Source of the DNA: Nocardia asteroides
Lineage (GTDB): Bacteria; Actinomycetota; Actinomycetes; Mycobacteriales; Mycobacteriaceae
Assembly (NCBI RefSeq): GCF_021183625.1
Contig: NZ_CP089214.1
Span: forward strand, 5,828,001 to 5,892,000
Length of the DNA stretch: 64,000 bases
Direction of reading: 5' to 3'
In this document: positions 27,595 through 36,276 of the stretch, in pieces
How the letters are laid out: the number at the start of each line of letters is the position of its first letter
How positions within the stretch are numbered: the first letter of the stretch is position 1
Program-made: the position numbers and the translations under genes
Notes under the pieces: generated by a model
Seen by the model: the letters and a program-made list of their open reading frames with translations, nothing else
Databases searched by the model: none
What the model was told of the DNA's origin: nothing

Positions 27595-28683
27595 ATGTCT
27601 CGAACCCGTCTGTTCCACACCGGCCTTCGCGGCCGCATGACCGCCGCACTGCTCGCCGTGGCGACCGTCGCGACCCTCGGCACCGCCGGTTGTGCGAAGA
27701 GCGACGAGCCGGTCGCGGCGGCCAGTGGCCCGCTGCCCACCGACATCCAGCCCGGCACCAAGCTCGTCATCGCCGACCAGTCCGAGCGGCTGCAGTCGGC
27801 GCTGCGCTTCTCCGGCGAGCTGGACAAACTCCCCTTCCAGGTGGAGTTCGCCAACTTCGTCGGCGGCCCCGCCATCCTGGAGGCCTTCCGGGCGGGCGCC
27901 GCGGATATCGCGCCGGTCGGCGACGTCCCGCCGATCCACGCCCTCGCCGCGGGCCAGGACGTCCCGATCATCGCCTCCTACCGCACCAGCCCGCAGTCCA
28001 TGAAGCTCGCGGTGGCGCCGGGTGTCCCGGTGCGCACGCTCGCCGACCTGAAGGGCCGCAAGATCGCCTACGCCGAGGGCACCGCGCAGCAGGCCGCGGT
28101 TCTCCGCGCGCTGGACAAGGCCGGGCTCGACACCGGCGACGTCGAGCTGGTCCGGCTGCAGCTGGCCGAGTTCCTGGACGCCGTGCGCACCGGCCAGGTC
28201 GACGTGGCGCCGCTGATCGAGCCGAACGTCACCCGCTTCCTGCGCACCCAGGGCGCGAGCCTCGTCCCTGACTCCGAGACCGCGGGCATCTACCCCGGCC
28301 TCGCCTACCTCTACGCGCGCCGCGACGTGGTGAACGACCCGGCCAAGGCGGGCGCGGCCCGCGCGCTCGTCGCGGCCTTCATCCGCGCCTTCCAGTGGGC
28401 CAACACCCACGGCGAGGAGTGGGAGCGGCGCTACTACGTCGAGAACCAGAAGGTCAGCCCGGAGGACGCGAAGCGCATCGTGAACTCGCTCGGCCAGTGG
28501 ACCTTCCCGCACCTGGACCAGAAGGTCGTCGACGTGCAGCAGCAGACCATCGACGCCATCGACGCCGCCGGTCAGCTGCCCAGGAAGGTGCGCGCGGCGG
28601 ACGGCTTCGACCTGCGCTTCGACGACATGATCACGCAGACGGTCACCGAGTCCGGCGCCTCCTTCGGACCGGAGGTCGGCTGA
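27595..28683 (+). CDS. ABC transporter substrate-binding lipoprotein, SsuA-like
   Basis: A 362-aa lipoprotein with a signal peptide and lipobox LGTAGC (Cys near residue 33). The mature part follows the nitrate/sulfonate/taurine binding pattern: VEFANFVGGPAILEAFRAGAADIAPVGDVPPIHALAAGQ, then GRKIAYAEGTAQQAAVLRAL and LDAVRTGQVDVAPLIEPNV. It should deliver an alkanesulfonate or related organosulfur compound to the permease that follows, with which it overlaps (TGATG). It is the first gene of a five-gene operon that also has a flavin monooxygenase, which points to desulfurization for sulfur supply. Confidence 0.87.
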   Translation: MSRTRLFHTGLRGRMTAALLAVATVATLGTAGCAKSDEPVAAASGPLPTDIQPGTKLVIADQSERLQSALRFSGELDKLPFQVEFANFVGGPAILEAFRAGAADIAPVGDVPPIHALAAGQDVPIIASYRTSPQSMKLAVAPGVPVRTLADLKGRKIAYAEGTAQQAAVLRALDKAGLDTGDVELVRLQLAEFLDAVRTGQVDVAPLIEPNVTRFLRTQGASLVPDSETAGIYPGLAYLYARRDVVNDPAKAGAARALVAAFIRAFQWANTHGEEWERRYYVENQKVSPEDAKRIVNSLGQWTFPHLDQKVVDVQQQTIDAIDAAGQLPRKVRAADGFDLRFDDMITQTVTESGASFGPEVG

Positions 28684-29549
28684 TGGCCACCATCACCAGG
28701 AAAATCAGCGCCCCGGCCGGGCTGTTCGGCCGCACCGGCGGCCGGGCGCAGGACGCGCGGCGGGTCACCCGCAAGCGCAGGCTCGGCCCGGGCAAGGCGA
28801 TCCCGTTCGGGATCGGGATCGGCCCGGCCATCCTGATCGCCGTCTGGGTGCTCGGCTCGGCCGCGGGCACCATCGACCCGGAGACGCTGCCCGCCCCCTG
28901 GACCGTCGCGCAGACCGCCGGTGACCTGATCGCCGACGGCCGGTTGCAGTCCAACCTGCTCACCTCGCTGCAACGCGCGGTGATCGGGCTGGTCCTCGGC
29001 GTCTCGATCGGGCTGGTGCTCGCGCTGATCTCCGGGCTGAGCCGGATCGGCGAGGCGGTGGTCGACGGCCCGGTGCAGATCAAGCGCTCGATCCCGACGC
29101 TGGCGCTGATCCCGCTCTTCATCGTGTGGTTCGGCATCGGCGAGGAGATGAAGCTGGTGGTGATCACCACCAGCGTGCTCATCCCGGTCTACATCAACAC
29201 GCACGCGCACCTGCGCAGCGTCGACGCCAGGCACGTCGAGCTCGCGGAGACCGTCGGGCTCTCCCGCTCGGCCTTCGTCCGCCGGATCGCGCTGCCCGGT
29301 TCGCTGCCCGGCTTCTTCACCGGGCTGCGGCTCGCGGTGACCATCTCCTGGCTCGCCCTCGTGGTGGTGGAGCAGGTCAACGCGACCAGCGGCATCGGCT
29401 ACCTGATGACCCAGGCCCGCACCTACGGCCAGATCGACGTGATCGTGGTCGGACTGGTGATCTACGGCCTGCTCGGCCTGTTCGGCGATATCGCCGTGCG
29501 CACCATCGAGAGGAGGGCGCTGTCGTGGCGACAGACACTCGGGGACTGA
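28683..29549 (+). CDS. ABC transporter permease, SsuC-like
   Basis: A 288-aa inner-membrane permease of the BPD transport type. About six transmembrane segments lie between residues 40 and 280; the EAA loop reads ELAETVGLSRSAFVRRIALPGSLPGFFTGLR (about 182-212). A basic 35-residue N-terminus precedes the first helix. Its start overlaps the lipoprotein stop and its end overlaps the ATPase start by 25 bp. Confidence 0.88.
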   Translation: MATITRKISAPAGLFGRTGGRAQDARRVTRKRRLGPGKAIPFGIGIGPAILIAVWVLGSAAGTIDPETLPAPWTVAQTAGDLIADGRLQSNLLTSLQRAVIGLVLGVSIGLVLALISGLSRIGEAVVDGPVQIKRSIPTLALIPLFIVWFGIGEEMKLVVITTSVLIPVYINTHAHLRSVDARHVELAETVGLSRSAFVRRIALPGSLPGFFTGLRLAVTISWLALVVVEQVNATSGIGYLMTQARTYGQIDVIVVGLVIYGLLGLFGDIAVRTIERRALSWRQTLGD

Positions 29550-30271
29550 ACGTGGTCCGCACCCGCGGGCTGACCAGGAGCTTCGGCGACCGGGATGTCC
29601 TCACCGGGATCGATCTGGAGATCGCGCGCGGCGAGTTCGTCGCGCTGCTCGGCCGCAGCGGCTCCGGCAAGAGCACGCTGCTGCGCGCGCTGGCCGAGCT
29701 GGACGGCGAGGTCACCGGGCGCGGCGAACTCACCGTCCCGGCCGAACGCGCCGTGGTGTTCCAGGATTCGCGGCTGCTGCCGTGGAGCCGGGTGCTCGAC
29801 AACGTGATCCTCGGCCTGACCGGCTCGGACGCCAGGGCCCGCGGCACCGCCGCGCTGGCCGAGGTCGGGCTGGCCGGGCGGGAGCGGGCGTGGCCGCGCG
29901 AGCTCTCCGGCGGCGAGCAGCAGCGCGTCGCGCTGGCCCGCTCGCTGGTCAGGGAGCCCGAGTTGCTCCTGGCCGACGAGCCGTTCGGTGCGCTGGACGC
30001 GCTCACCCGGCTCCGCATGCACGCCCTGCTGGAGGCGCTCTGCGCCAAGCACCGCCCCGCGGTCCTGCTGGTGACGCACGACGTGGACGAGGCGGTCGCG
30101 CTGGCCGACCGGGTGCTGGTCCTGGACGAGGGCCGGATCGCGCTCGACGAGCCGGTCGACCTGGAACGCCCGCGGCGCCACGGCGACCCGCGTTTCGCCC
30201 GGCTGCGCGAGCGGCTGCTCGGCGCGCTCGGCGTCGAGACCCCCGATTCGACCGAGAGACGAGCCTCATGA
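29525..30271 (+). CDS. ABC transporter ATPase, SsuB-like
   Basis: A 248-aa ATP-binding subunit. Walker A is GRSGSGKST (about 44), the Q-loop FQDSRLLPWSRVLDNV, signature LSGGEQQR (about 129), Walker B LLLADEPFGALDALTR, and the H-loop LLVTHDVDEA. The FQDSRLLPW segment is typical of nitrate/sulfonate/taurine importers. The start is a GTG at 29525 inside the permease gene; the stop overlaps the monooxygenase ATG. Confidence 0.9.
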   Translation: MATDTRGLNVVRTRGLTRSFGDRDVLTGIDLEIARGEFVALLGRSGSGKSTLLRALAELDGEVTGRGELTVPAERAVVFQDSRLLPWSRVLDNVILGLTGSDARARGTAALAEVGLAGRERAWPRELSGGEQQRVALARSLVREPELLLADEPFGALDALTRLRMHALLEALCAKHRPAVLLVTHDVDEAVALADRVLVLDEGRIALDEPVDLERPRRHGDPRFARLRERLLGALGVETPDSTERRAS

Positions 30272-31620
30272 GCACCGCGCCCCGTCAGCTCAGCCTGAAC
30301 GCCTTCATCTACCCGTCCGGGCACCACGAGGCGGCCTGGCGGCACCCGGCCAGCTCCCCGGACCGGCTCTACGACGTGAAGTACTACCAGGAGATCGGCC
30401 GCACCGCCGAGGCCGCGAAGCTGGACGCGGTGTTCTTCGCCGACGGCCCGGCGCTGCGGGTGAACGTCAAGCACAACGCCGCCTCCGGGCTCGAGCCGAT
30501 CACGCTGCTCACCGCGATCGCCACCGCCACCACCCATCTCGGGCTGATCGCGACCGCCTCCACCACCTACTACGAGCCCTACAACCTGGCCCGGCTCTTC
30601 TCCACGCTGGACCACATCTCCGGTGGCCGCGCGGGCTGGAACATCGTCACCACCGCGACCGACCAGGCCGCCGCCAACTTCGGGCTGGACCGCCACCCCG
30701 ACCACGAGGAGCGGTACGCCCGCGCCCGCGAGTTCGTCGACGCCGTCGTCGCGCTGTGGGATTCCTGGGAGGACGACGCCATCGTGCTCGACCCGGCGGC
30801 GGGCATCTACGCCGACCCGGAGCGGATCCACCGGATCGACTTCGAGGGCGAGCACATCAGGGTGCGCGGGCCGTTCAACGCGCCGCGCACCCCGCAGGGG
30901 CACCCGGTGCTGGTGCAGGCGGGCGCCTCGAACGAGGGCCGCGCCTTCGCCGGGCGGTACGCCGAGGCCATCTTCACCGCGCACCAGCAGCTGAGCGACG
31001 GGCAGACCTTCTACCGCGACATCAAGCGGCAGGCGGCCGAGTTCGGGCGCAACCCCGAGCACGTCAAGATCCTGCCCGGGCTGAGCCCCTTCATCGCCGA
31101 CACCGAGGCGGGCGCCAAGCAGCTGGAGCGCGAGTTCAACGAGCTCACCGTGGCCGAGTACGGGCTGCACCAGCTGGAGAACCTGGTCGGCACCAGCCTG
31201 CGGCACCTGCCGCTGGACGAGCCGGTGCCGCTCGCGCTCTTCGAGCAGGCGGGCGACGTCACCGACAACAGCCGCAGCAGGCTGCAGGTGATCGCGGGCA
31301 TCGTGCAGCGCGAGCGCCCGACCGTGCGCGGGCTGCTGCACCGGCTGGCAGGCGCGCGCGGGCACCGGGTCTTCGCCGGAACGCCGGAGCAGGTGGCCGA
31401 CACCATCGAGGAGTGGTTCACCCAGGGCGCGGCCGACGGCTTCAACGTCATGCCGCCGTACTACCCGGGCGGGCTGGAGGTCTTCGCCGAGCAGGTGGTG
31501 CCGATCCTGCAGCACCGCGGGCTCTTCCGCACCGAGTACAGCGGAACCACGCTGCGCGACCACTTCGGGCTGCCGCGCCCGGAGAGCCAGTTCGCCCGCC
31601 GCGCGGCGCTGGCCGGGTGA
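30268..31620 (+). CDS. NtaA/SnaA/DszA-family FMN-dependent monooxygenase
   Basis: A 450-aa flavin monooxygenase of the bacterial-luciferase-like class that uses FMNH2 from a separate reductase. LNAFIYPSGHHEAAWRHP at the start, GLIATASTTYYEPYNLARLFSTLDHISGGRAGWN (about 90-125), HEERYARAREFVDAVVALWDSW and HPVLVQAGASNEGRAFA are family hallmarks. Members oxidise sulfones, aminopolycarboxylates and thioethers. The position after an SsuABC-like importer suggests oxidative cleavage of an imported organosulfur compound. No flavin reductase gene is present nearby. Confidence 0.9.
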   Translation: MSTAPRQLSLNAFIYPSGHHEAAWRHPASSPDRLYDVKYYQEIGRTAEAAKLDAVFFADGPALRVNVKHNAASGLEPITLLTAIATATTHLGLIATASTTYYEPYNLARLFSTLDHISGGRAGWNIVTTATDQAAANFGLDRHPDHEERYARAREFVDAVVALWDSWEDDAIVLDPAAGIYADPERIHRIDFEGEHIRVRGPFNAPRTPQGHPVLVQAGASNEGRAFAGRYAEAIFTAHQQLSDGQTFYRDIKRQAAEFGRNPEHVKILPGLSPFIADTEAGAKQLEREFNELTVAEYGLHQLENLVGTSLRHLPLDEPVPLALFEQAGDVTDNSRSRLQVIAGIVQRERPTVRGLLHRLAGARGHRVFAGTPEQVADTIEEWFTQGAADGFNVMPPYYPGGLEVFAEQVVPILQHRGLFRTEYSGTTLRDHFGLPRPESQFARRAALAG

Positions 31621-32846
31621 CCGCCGAGGCGGCACCCGACACCGGCTGTCCGACGCCGGGCCCGCCACCGCGGGCCCGGCTGGCGCCGCTCGTCCTCCCG
31701 GTCTTCCTGCCGTCGGCCGTCTACGGCCTCGGCAACGGCGCGGCCGCGCCCATGTTCCCGCTGCGCGCCCTGGAACTCGGCGCCTCGCCGGGGCTCGCGG
31801 GGCTGGTCGTCGCGCTCTCCGGGTTCGGCATGATCCTGATGGATCTGCCCGCCGGGTCGATCGTGGCCCGGCTCGGCGAGCGGGTCGCGATCGCGCTCGG
31901 CTCCGCGGCGGGCGCGCTCGGCATGCTGGCCGCCATCTTCGCGCCGAATATCGCGGTCTTCGGCGCAGGCATGCTGCTCACCGGCGCCGCCACCGCGGTG
32001 TGGGGGCTGGCGCGGCAGTCGTACGTGGTGGCGGTGGTGCCCGCGGCCGACCGGGGCCGGGTGCTCTCGGTCTTCGCCGGGAGCATGCGGCTCGGGTTCT
32101 TCGCCGGGCCGTTCCTCGGCGCGGCCATCGTGCACGGCGCCGGACCGGTCGGCGCGCTCTGGGTGCAGCTCGGCGCGGTGGTGCTGGCCGGGGGGCTGGT
32201 CGCGGTCATGCCGGAGCCGGAGGACGGCGCCGCCGCCAAGGGCGTCACCGGGCTCGGCACCGTGCTGCGCGAGCAGCGCGGGCTGCTCACCACGCTCGGC
32301 TCCGGCGCGCTGCTCATGGGCGCCGCGCGCGCCTCCCGCCAGGTGCTGCTCCCGCTCTGGGCCGCGCACATCGGCGCCGACGCCGCGGTGGTCGCGCTGC
32401 TCTTCGGCATCGCGGGCGCCGTGGACGTCCTGATGAGCTACCCGGCCGGGCTCTGGATGGACCGCTTCGGGCGTCGGGCCATCGGCGTGCCCTCCATGCT
32501 CTGCTTCGCTGCCGGGTACGCCGTACTCCCGTTCGCCGGGTCGGTGCCGTGGCTCGGTGTCGTCGCCATGCTGCTCGGGCTCGCCAACGGGCTCAGCAAC
32601 GGGGTCATCATGACGGTCGGCGCGGATATCGCCCCGCCGGACCGGCGCGCCGAATTCCTCGGGGCCTGGCGGTTGACGCACGATTTCGGCATGTTCGCCG
32701 GGCCGATCACCATCGGCGTGATCGGTGCCGTCTCGATGCTCGGGGGAGCGGCGGTCGTTCTGGCCGCCGCGGCGGGTGCGGGCGCAATCGCGATGTACCG
32801 GTGGTTCCCGGGGCCGGGTGGAGTGCTGCGTGATTCAGCCCGGTGA
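31617..32846 (+). CDS. MFS transporter
   Basis: A 409-aa transporter with twelve predicted transmembrane segments. The motif-A region after helix 2 reads DLPAGSIVARLGERVA (about 78), and the equivalent repeat YPAGLWMDRFGRRAIG is near 275. The GTG start overlaps the monooxygenase stop, so it belongs to the organosulfur operon. It may export the desulfurized product or act as a second importer. Confidence 0.87.
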   Translation: MTAEAAPDTGCPTPGPPPRARLAPLVLPVFLPSAVYGLGNGAAAPMFPLRALELGASPGLAGLVVALSGFGMILMDLPAGSIVARLGERVAIALGSAAGALGMLAAIFAPNIAVFGAGMLLTGAATAVWGLARQSYVVAVVPAADRGRVLSVFAGSMRLGFFAGPFLGAAIVHGAGPVGALWVQLGAVVLAGGLVAVMPEPEDGAAAKGVTGLGTVLREQRGLLTTLGSGALLMGAARASRQVLLPLWAAHIGADAAVVALLFGIAGAVDVLMSYPAGLWMDRFGRRAIGVPSMLCFAAGYAVLPFAGSVPWLGVVAMLLGLANGLSNGVIMTVGADIAPPDRRAEFLGAWRLTHDFGMFAGPITIGVIGAVSMLGGAAVVLAAAAGAGAIAMYRWFPGPGGVLRDSAR

Positions 32847-32870
32847 GCGGCGCGCCGGGTCTGATTGACT

Positions 32871-33710
32871 GTGCCCGTGCCAAGTACCAGCACCACTTGC
32901 ATTCGCACCCTCGATGGTCTCCGCCTCGGTGCCACCGTCGTCACTCCGGAGAGTCACGCGACCCGAGCCGTCGTCCTGGTCCACGGTGGTGGGGTCACCA
33001 GGGAGGAGGGCGGGTTCTTCACCCGATTGGCAGATGGTCTCGCCGACGCGGGCGTAGCCTCGCTCCGATTCGATCTCCGCGGTCACGGCGAGAGCGAGGG
33101 GCGGCAGGAGGAGCTGACGCTTTCCACGATCCTCAACGACATTCGAGTTGCCGTTGCCGAACTGCGCCAGGTGACCGGTGCCTCCGAGATCAGTGTGCTC
33201 GGTGCCAGTTTCGGTGGTGGTGTCTGTGCCTACTACGCGGCAAAGGGGCGGGACGAACTGACGCGGCTGGTGCTGCTCAATCCACAGTTCGATTACAAGA
33301 AGCGCACCATCGACAGCCGTGACTACTGGCACGACGACTTCATCGGCGACGAGCGGGCGAAGGAGCTGGACGAGACCGGCGCGGTCCGGTTCACGCCGAC
33401 CCTGAAACATGGCCGACCGCTGCTGAACGAGGTGTTCTGGCTGAAGCCGAACGAAGTCCTCGGCGAGATCCGCACCCCGACCCTGGTCGTCCACGGCAAC
33501 GCCGACACCCTTGTTCCGATCGACGGTTCCCGTGCGGCTGTCGCCGAGTTCACCGCGCCCGTCGAGCTGGTGGAGATCGAAGGATCGCAGCACGGCTTTG
33601 CCGTTCACGACGATCCGCAGTACCTGAACCCGAAGAGCCGGGCGTATCAGGCCGAGGTCATCGGGATTGTCGCCAACTGGCTGACGACCGGATCGGCGTC
33701 AGGGCTGTAG
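32871..33710 (+). CDS. Alpha/beta hydrolase (serine esterase/peptidase type)
   Basis: A 279-aa soluble hydrolase. The oxyanion region is LVHGGGVTREEGG (about 38), RFDLRGHGESEG follows, the nucleophile elbow is LGASFGGG (about 105), the acid Asp is in VVHGNADTLVP (about 208) and the His in EGSQHGFAVHDD (about 238). Possible starts are TTG 32865, GTG 32871 and GTG 32877; none has a clear ribosome site. Base composition is a little less GC-rich than the operon before it. It converges on the broken XRE regulator with a 12-bp overlap. Confidence 0.82.
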   Translation: MPVPSTSTTCIRTLDGLRLGATVVTPESHATRAVVLVHGGGVTREEGGFFTRLADGLADAGVASLRFDLRGHGESEGRQEELTLSTILNDIRVAVAELRQVTGASEISVLGASFGGGVCAYYAAKGRDELTRLVLLNPQFDYKKRTIDSRDYWHDDFIGDERAKELDETGAVRFTPTLKHGRPLLNEVFWLKPNEVLGEIRTPTLVVHGNADTLVPIDGSRAAVAEFTAPVELVEIEGSQHGFAVHDDPQYLNPKSRAYQAEVIGIVANWLTTGSASGL

Positions 33711-35071
33711 TACGTCCTGCAGTCGGCGCACCATCGGTCGGTGCCGCCAGGAGTCGAGCGCCCGCGCGACCTCCACCACGACGTTCATCGTTCGCGCCGA
33801 GCGGGTCGCACGGGCAACAGCGACAGATCGCACGGCGACCCGTGCAGCTTCGTCCGGCTCGCCGCTCAATGCCAGGGCTTTGGCTTGGCGCGCGCCGAAG
33901 AATCCGGCGTCGCGACGGGACAACGATCCGCTTGTCAGCACATGACCGAACAGCTGTGCGGCGATCTGCGGTCTTCCCGCTTCGAAATGGCAGACAGCAG
34001 CACGAAGACAGAAGGTGTTCCGGTCGAAGGAGCTGATCAGCGGTTCACCGCGGTAAACGGCTCGCCCAGCATCGCCTTGCCGAGCGCTTCCTGTTGCACC
34101 ACTTCGGCTTTGATCCGAGCCGGAAGCTGCCATGGTCCCTCGTCGGCCGCCTGAGCGAGTGTCAGAAGTGCTCCGGTGTCTCCTGTCTCGTAGGCCATTT
34201 GCGACTTCTCGAGCAGTACGTACCCCTGCATGGGCAGACTGCACGCGGCTTGTGCCCACTCCATCGACCGGTCGTAGAGGAAGGTGGCGGTAACCGGATC
34301 GTGCAGATCGCGGTAGAGCCAACCGGCGAATTCCGCACCGTCGGCGCCGAGCGCGAGCAGTTGCCGCCGGACCGCGGGATCAACATCCCTGACATGCTGA
34401 CGAATCGCTCCGATCAGCGCCAGAGTGAGTGGCAGTGCTTCCGAGGGACCGAGAGATCCATCGGTTGCCTTGCAGCGGGTGAGCTGCCGGCGAAAGAACT
34501 CGACGACGGTGCCGTCGAAGTAACGGCGAGCGTCCGTCAACGCCCGGCCGACTCGCTGGAGGTCACCGGGGCAGCCGCCGGGCGGCACCGGTCCGGAACC
34601 GTCCGCGATGAGCCACCGCGCCAATGCGACCGCATCGTGAAGTCCGCCCGTTACGACGCCGCTGTGTTCGTTCCGATGTCCCGGCAGTTCGAACCAGAGC
34701 AGTTCTATCGGGATGTCGAGGACCTCCGCCCACCGGATCAACTTGGACAGCTGTTCGGGGGCCGTCCCCTTTTCGATGCGACTGAGTTGCGCCTGGGTGA
34801 GACCGAGCCGGTTCGCCATCGACTCCTGGGACAACTGCCGCCCATGAAATGGGTGGGTGCGGTAAGCGTGGAATACGCGACCCATATGCCAGGTGGCGCA
34901 GGCATCCCGCATTCGATCGGTCTGCCAGAACTCTGGCGGCACTTCCGGCGGACGATGGTGGTCGCGATGGGTCCCGCCTTCGCAGGGGCTGCACAGCGTT
35001 CCGGCGTTGTAGCTGTTCAGCCGAGCGCCGCAGTGGGCGCAGTAGCGCTGCGGCTTCGGCGCCCGTGTCAT
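33699..35071 (-). pseudogene. XRE/TPR regulator with zinc-ribbon N-terminus, split by one frameshift
   Basis: Two adjacent minus-strand frames give one recognisable protein. Part 1 (35071-34037, 344 aa) has a C-x2-C...C-x2-C ribbon (RYCAHCGARLN, LCSPCEGG), an XRE HTH (SMANRLGLTQAQLSRIEKG) and a helical repeat region ending in ALGKAMLGEPFTAVNR then TGA. Part 2 continues from about 34040 in the -1 frame with CHFEAGRPQIAAQLFG and ARQAKALALSGEPDEAARVA, the usual C-terminus of actinobacterial XRE/TPR regulators. Joined length is about 457 aa, close to intact homologues as I know them. A 1-nt loss near 34040 explains it. No slippery heptamer is seen there. The ATG has GGGGGA upstream. Confidence 0.75.
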
Positions 35072-35361
35072 TGCTGTCCCCCGAACGGTCCCTCCCGCCG
35101 TTCGGGGTGAGCGTAATCGCCTGGGCGGTACCGCGATATGCGCCGGACGCATAGCGATCCGCGATGATTCGGCATAGCCCCTGAACAGGGCAAACGCGAA
35201 AGTGGTCATCGGTAGCCGGTGCCGGGGTGACGCCGCGAACCTCTCAGCGGCGCACCGGACGACTCAACGGCGGGCGTAACGGTGGCTTCGACCGGAGCCC
35301 CCGGTGCCGGTTACCACCGTTTCGGCCCGGTCGGTCGAGTGCGCTCGAACCAGGGGGATTT
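35072..35361. other. 290-bp intergenic region with inverted repeats
   Basis: No gene is supported here. TATGCG/CGCATA arms with a 5-nt centre (35137-35153) lie 66 bp upstream of the XRE start and could be an operator. AACGGTGG (35278-35285) and CCACCGTT (35314-35321) form perfect arms enclosing a nested ACCGG/CCGGT pair, which could fold in the leader of the short ORF at 35362. Confidence 0.45.
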
Positions 35362-35397
35362 ATGCCGACAACAACGCCCGCTGAGGCCACACCATGA
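35362..35397 (+). CDS. Eleven-residue ORF coupled to the 61-aa gene
   Basis: ATG at 35362 encodes MPTTTPAEATP and stops at TGA 35395-35397, which overlaps the ATG of the next ORF (ATGA). AGGGGGA, the best ribosome site in the neighbourhood, lies 5 nt upstream of this ATG and not near the 61-aa ORF. It may be a leader peptide that carries ribosomes to the next start, or a peptide with its own role; both are inference. Confidence 0.4.
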   Translation: MPTTTPAEATP

Positions 35398-35579
35398 GCG
35401 TGAATCGCCGGATTCGAATCGAATCCGGGCCCTTGCGACTGGCCTACCGAGCCACTGCGGAGCAGGCCGGGGACGTCGCCGACGAACTGGCGCAGAGCTG
35501 CCCTGAATTCGCCGTCCGTGTGGACGACGAAGTGTCTGACGACCTTCCGCCGCTTCCTTGCGCCGGTCTCTGGGACTGA
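35394..35579 (+). CDS. Small hypothetical protein (61 aa)
   Basis: A 61-aa soluble protein. The first half (RRIRIESGPLRLAYRATAEQAGDVADELAQ) looks like a strand-helix unit and the second half is acidic with DDEVSDDLPPLPCAGLW. I do not know the family. Its ATG overlaps the stop of an 11-codon ORF that has the ribosome site. It lies divergent to the broken XRE regulator, in a position where small partner genes of XRE regulators are often found. It converges on bioQ with a 22-nt gap. Confidence 0.5.
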   Translation: MSVNRRIRIESGPLRLAYRATAEQAGDVADELAQSCPEFAVRVDDEVSDDLPPLPCAGLWD

Positions 35580-35601
35580 CCCGCCCCGGGTCGAATACGA
35601 C

Positions 35602-36213
35602 CTACTCGCTCTCGGGGACGTACTCCGGATCGTGAGCGCGCTCGAGGCTGTTCCTGACCCCGCCCACGAACAACCGCAGCCCGAAGTCGAAGCGCGCGGT
35701 GGGGTCGGCGTCCACCTCGGCGAGCGGTGAATCCGGCTCGGCCAAGGCGCCCGCCGAGTCCATCTGCATGCGCGACTGCTCGTCGACGGTCTGCCCGAGT
35801 ACGTAGTAGAGCAGCGCGAAAGCCGCGAGATCGGCGTCCCCCCGCGGTATTCCGGCACGCAGCGCGGCGGCGGCGAAACGTTCCCGCCCGCGGCTGGTGG
35901 TGAGCCGGGAGGCGTAGGTGGCGGAGACCAGCTCGGCCCCGTCGCGGTAGGCGAGCAGGCAGTCGCGCAGCCGGTGCGCCAGCTCGGCCAGCTGCCCGGC
36001 CCAGTCCGCGGCCGCCACCGGCTGTTCCATGGGGGCGAGGATGCGGTCGGCGACGGCGCCGAGCAGCGCCTGCTTGTTCGGGAAGTGCCAGTAGAGCGCG
36101 CCCGGCTGGACGCTCAGCGAGCTCGCCAGCCTGCGCATGGTCAGGTCGGCGAGGCCGAACTCGTCCAGGATGGCGATCGCGCCGTCCACCACGTCGCCCC
36201 TGCGCAACTGCAC
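35602..36213 (-). CDS. bioQ: TetR-family repressor of biotin synthesis, BioQ-like
   Basis: A 203-aa TetR regulator. The HTH lies in AIAILDEFGLADLTMRRLASSLSVQPGALYWHFPNKQALLGAVAD (about 13-57). The C-terminal ligand domain shows YYVLGQTVDEQSR. Divergence from bioB, with two GAAC-N3-GTTC palindromes between, and identical palindromes at bioA and bioF, identify it as the BioQ type known from Corynebacterium and Mycobacterium. The GTG at 36213 has GGGAGG 9 nt upstream. Its -10 box TAGAGT (36254-36249) starts 1 nt after the nearer palindrome, so it should repress itself. Confidence 0.85.
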   Translation of the reverse strand: MQLRRGDVVDGAIAILDEFGLADLTMRRLASSLSVQPGALYWHFPNKQALLGAVADRILAPMEQPVAAADWAGQLAELAHRLRDCLLAYRDGAELVSATYASRLTTSRGRERFAAAALRAGIPRGDADLAAFALLYYVLGQTVDEQSRMQMDSAGALAEPDSPLAEVDADPTARFDFGLRLFVGGVRNSLERAHDPEYVPESE

Positions 36214-36248
36214 CCGTCGACCTCCCGTCTCGCCCCGGCCCCGACCGT

Positions 36249-36254
36249 ACTCTA
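36249..36254 (-). promoter_or_regulatory. -10 box of bioQ
   Basis: TAGAGT on the minus strand, 1 nt past the BioQ palindrome at 36256-36272. It predicts a leader of about 30 nt that includes the GGGAGG ribosome site. Confidence 0.5.
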
Positions 36255-36255
36255 T

Positions 36256-36272
36256 CCTGAACGCCGTTCAAG
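36256..36272. promoter_or_regulatory. BioQ operator 1 between bioQ and bioB
   Basis: CCTGAACGCCGTTCAAG, with 6-bp perfect inner arms TGAACG/CGTTCA. It abuts the bioQ -10 box on one side and TAGTCC (36273-36278), a candidate bioB -10 box, on the other. Confidence 0.85.
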
Positions 36273-36276
36273 TAGT

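Noticed and set aside
34030..34060. Programmed -1 ribosomal frameshift in the XRE regulator
   Set aside because: No X-XXY-YYZ slippery heptamer precedes the TGA, and no clear downstream stimulator; a 1-nt deletion is simpler.
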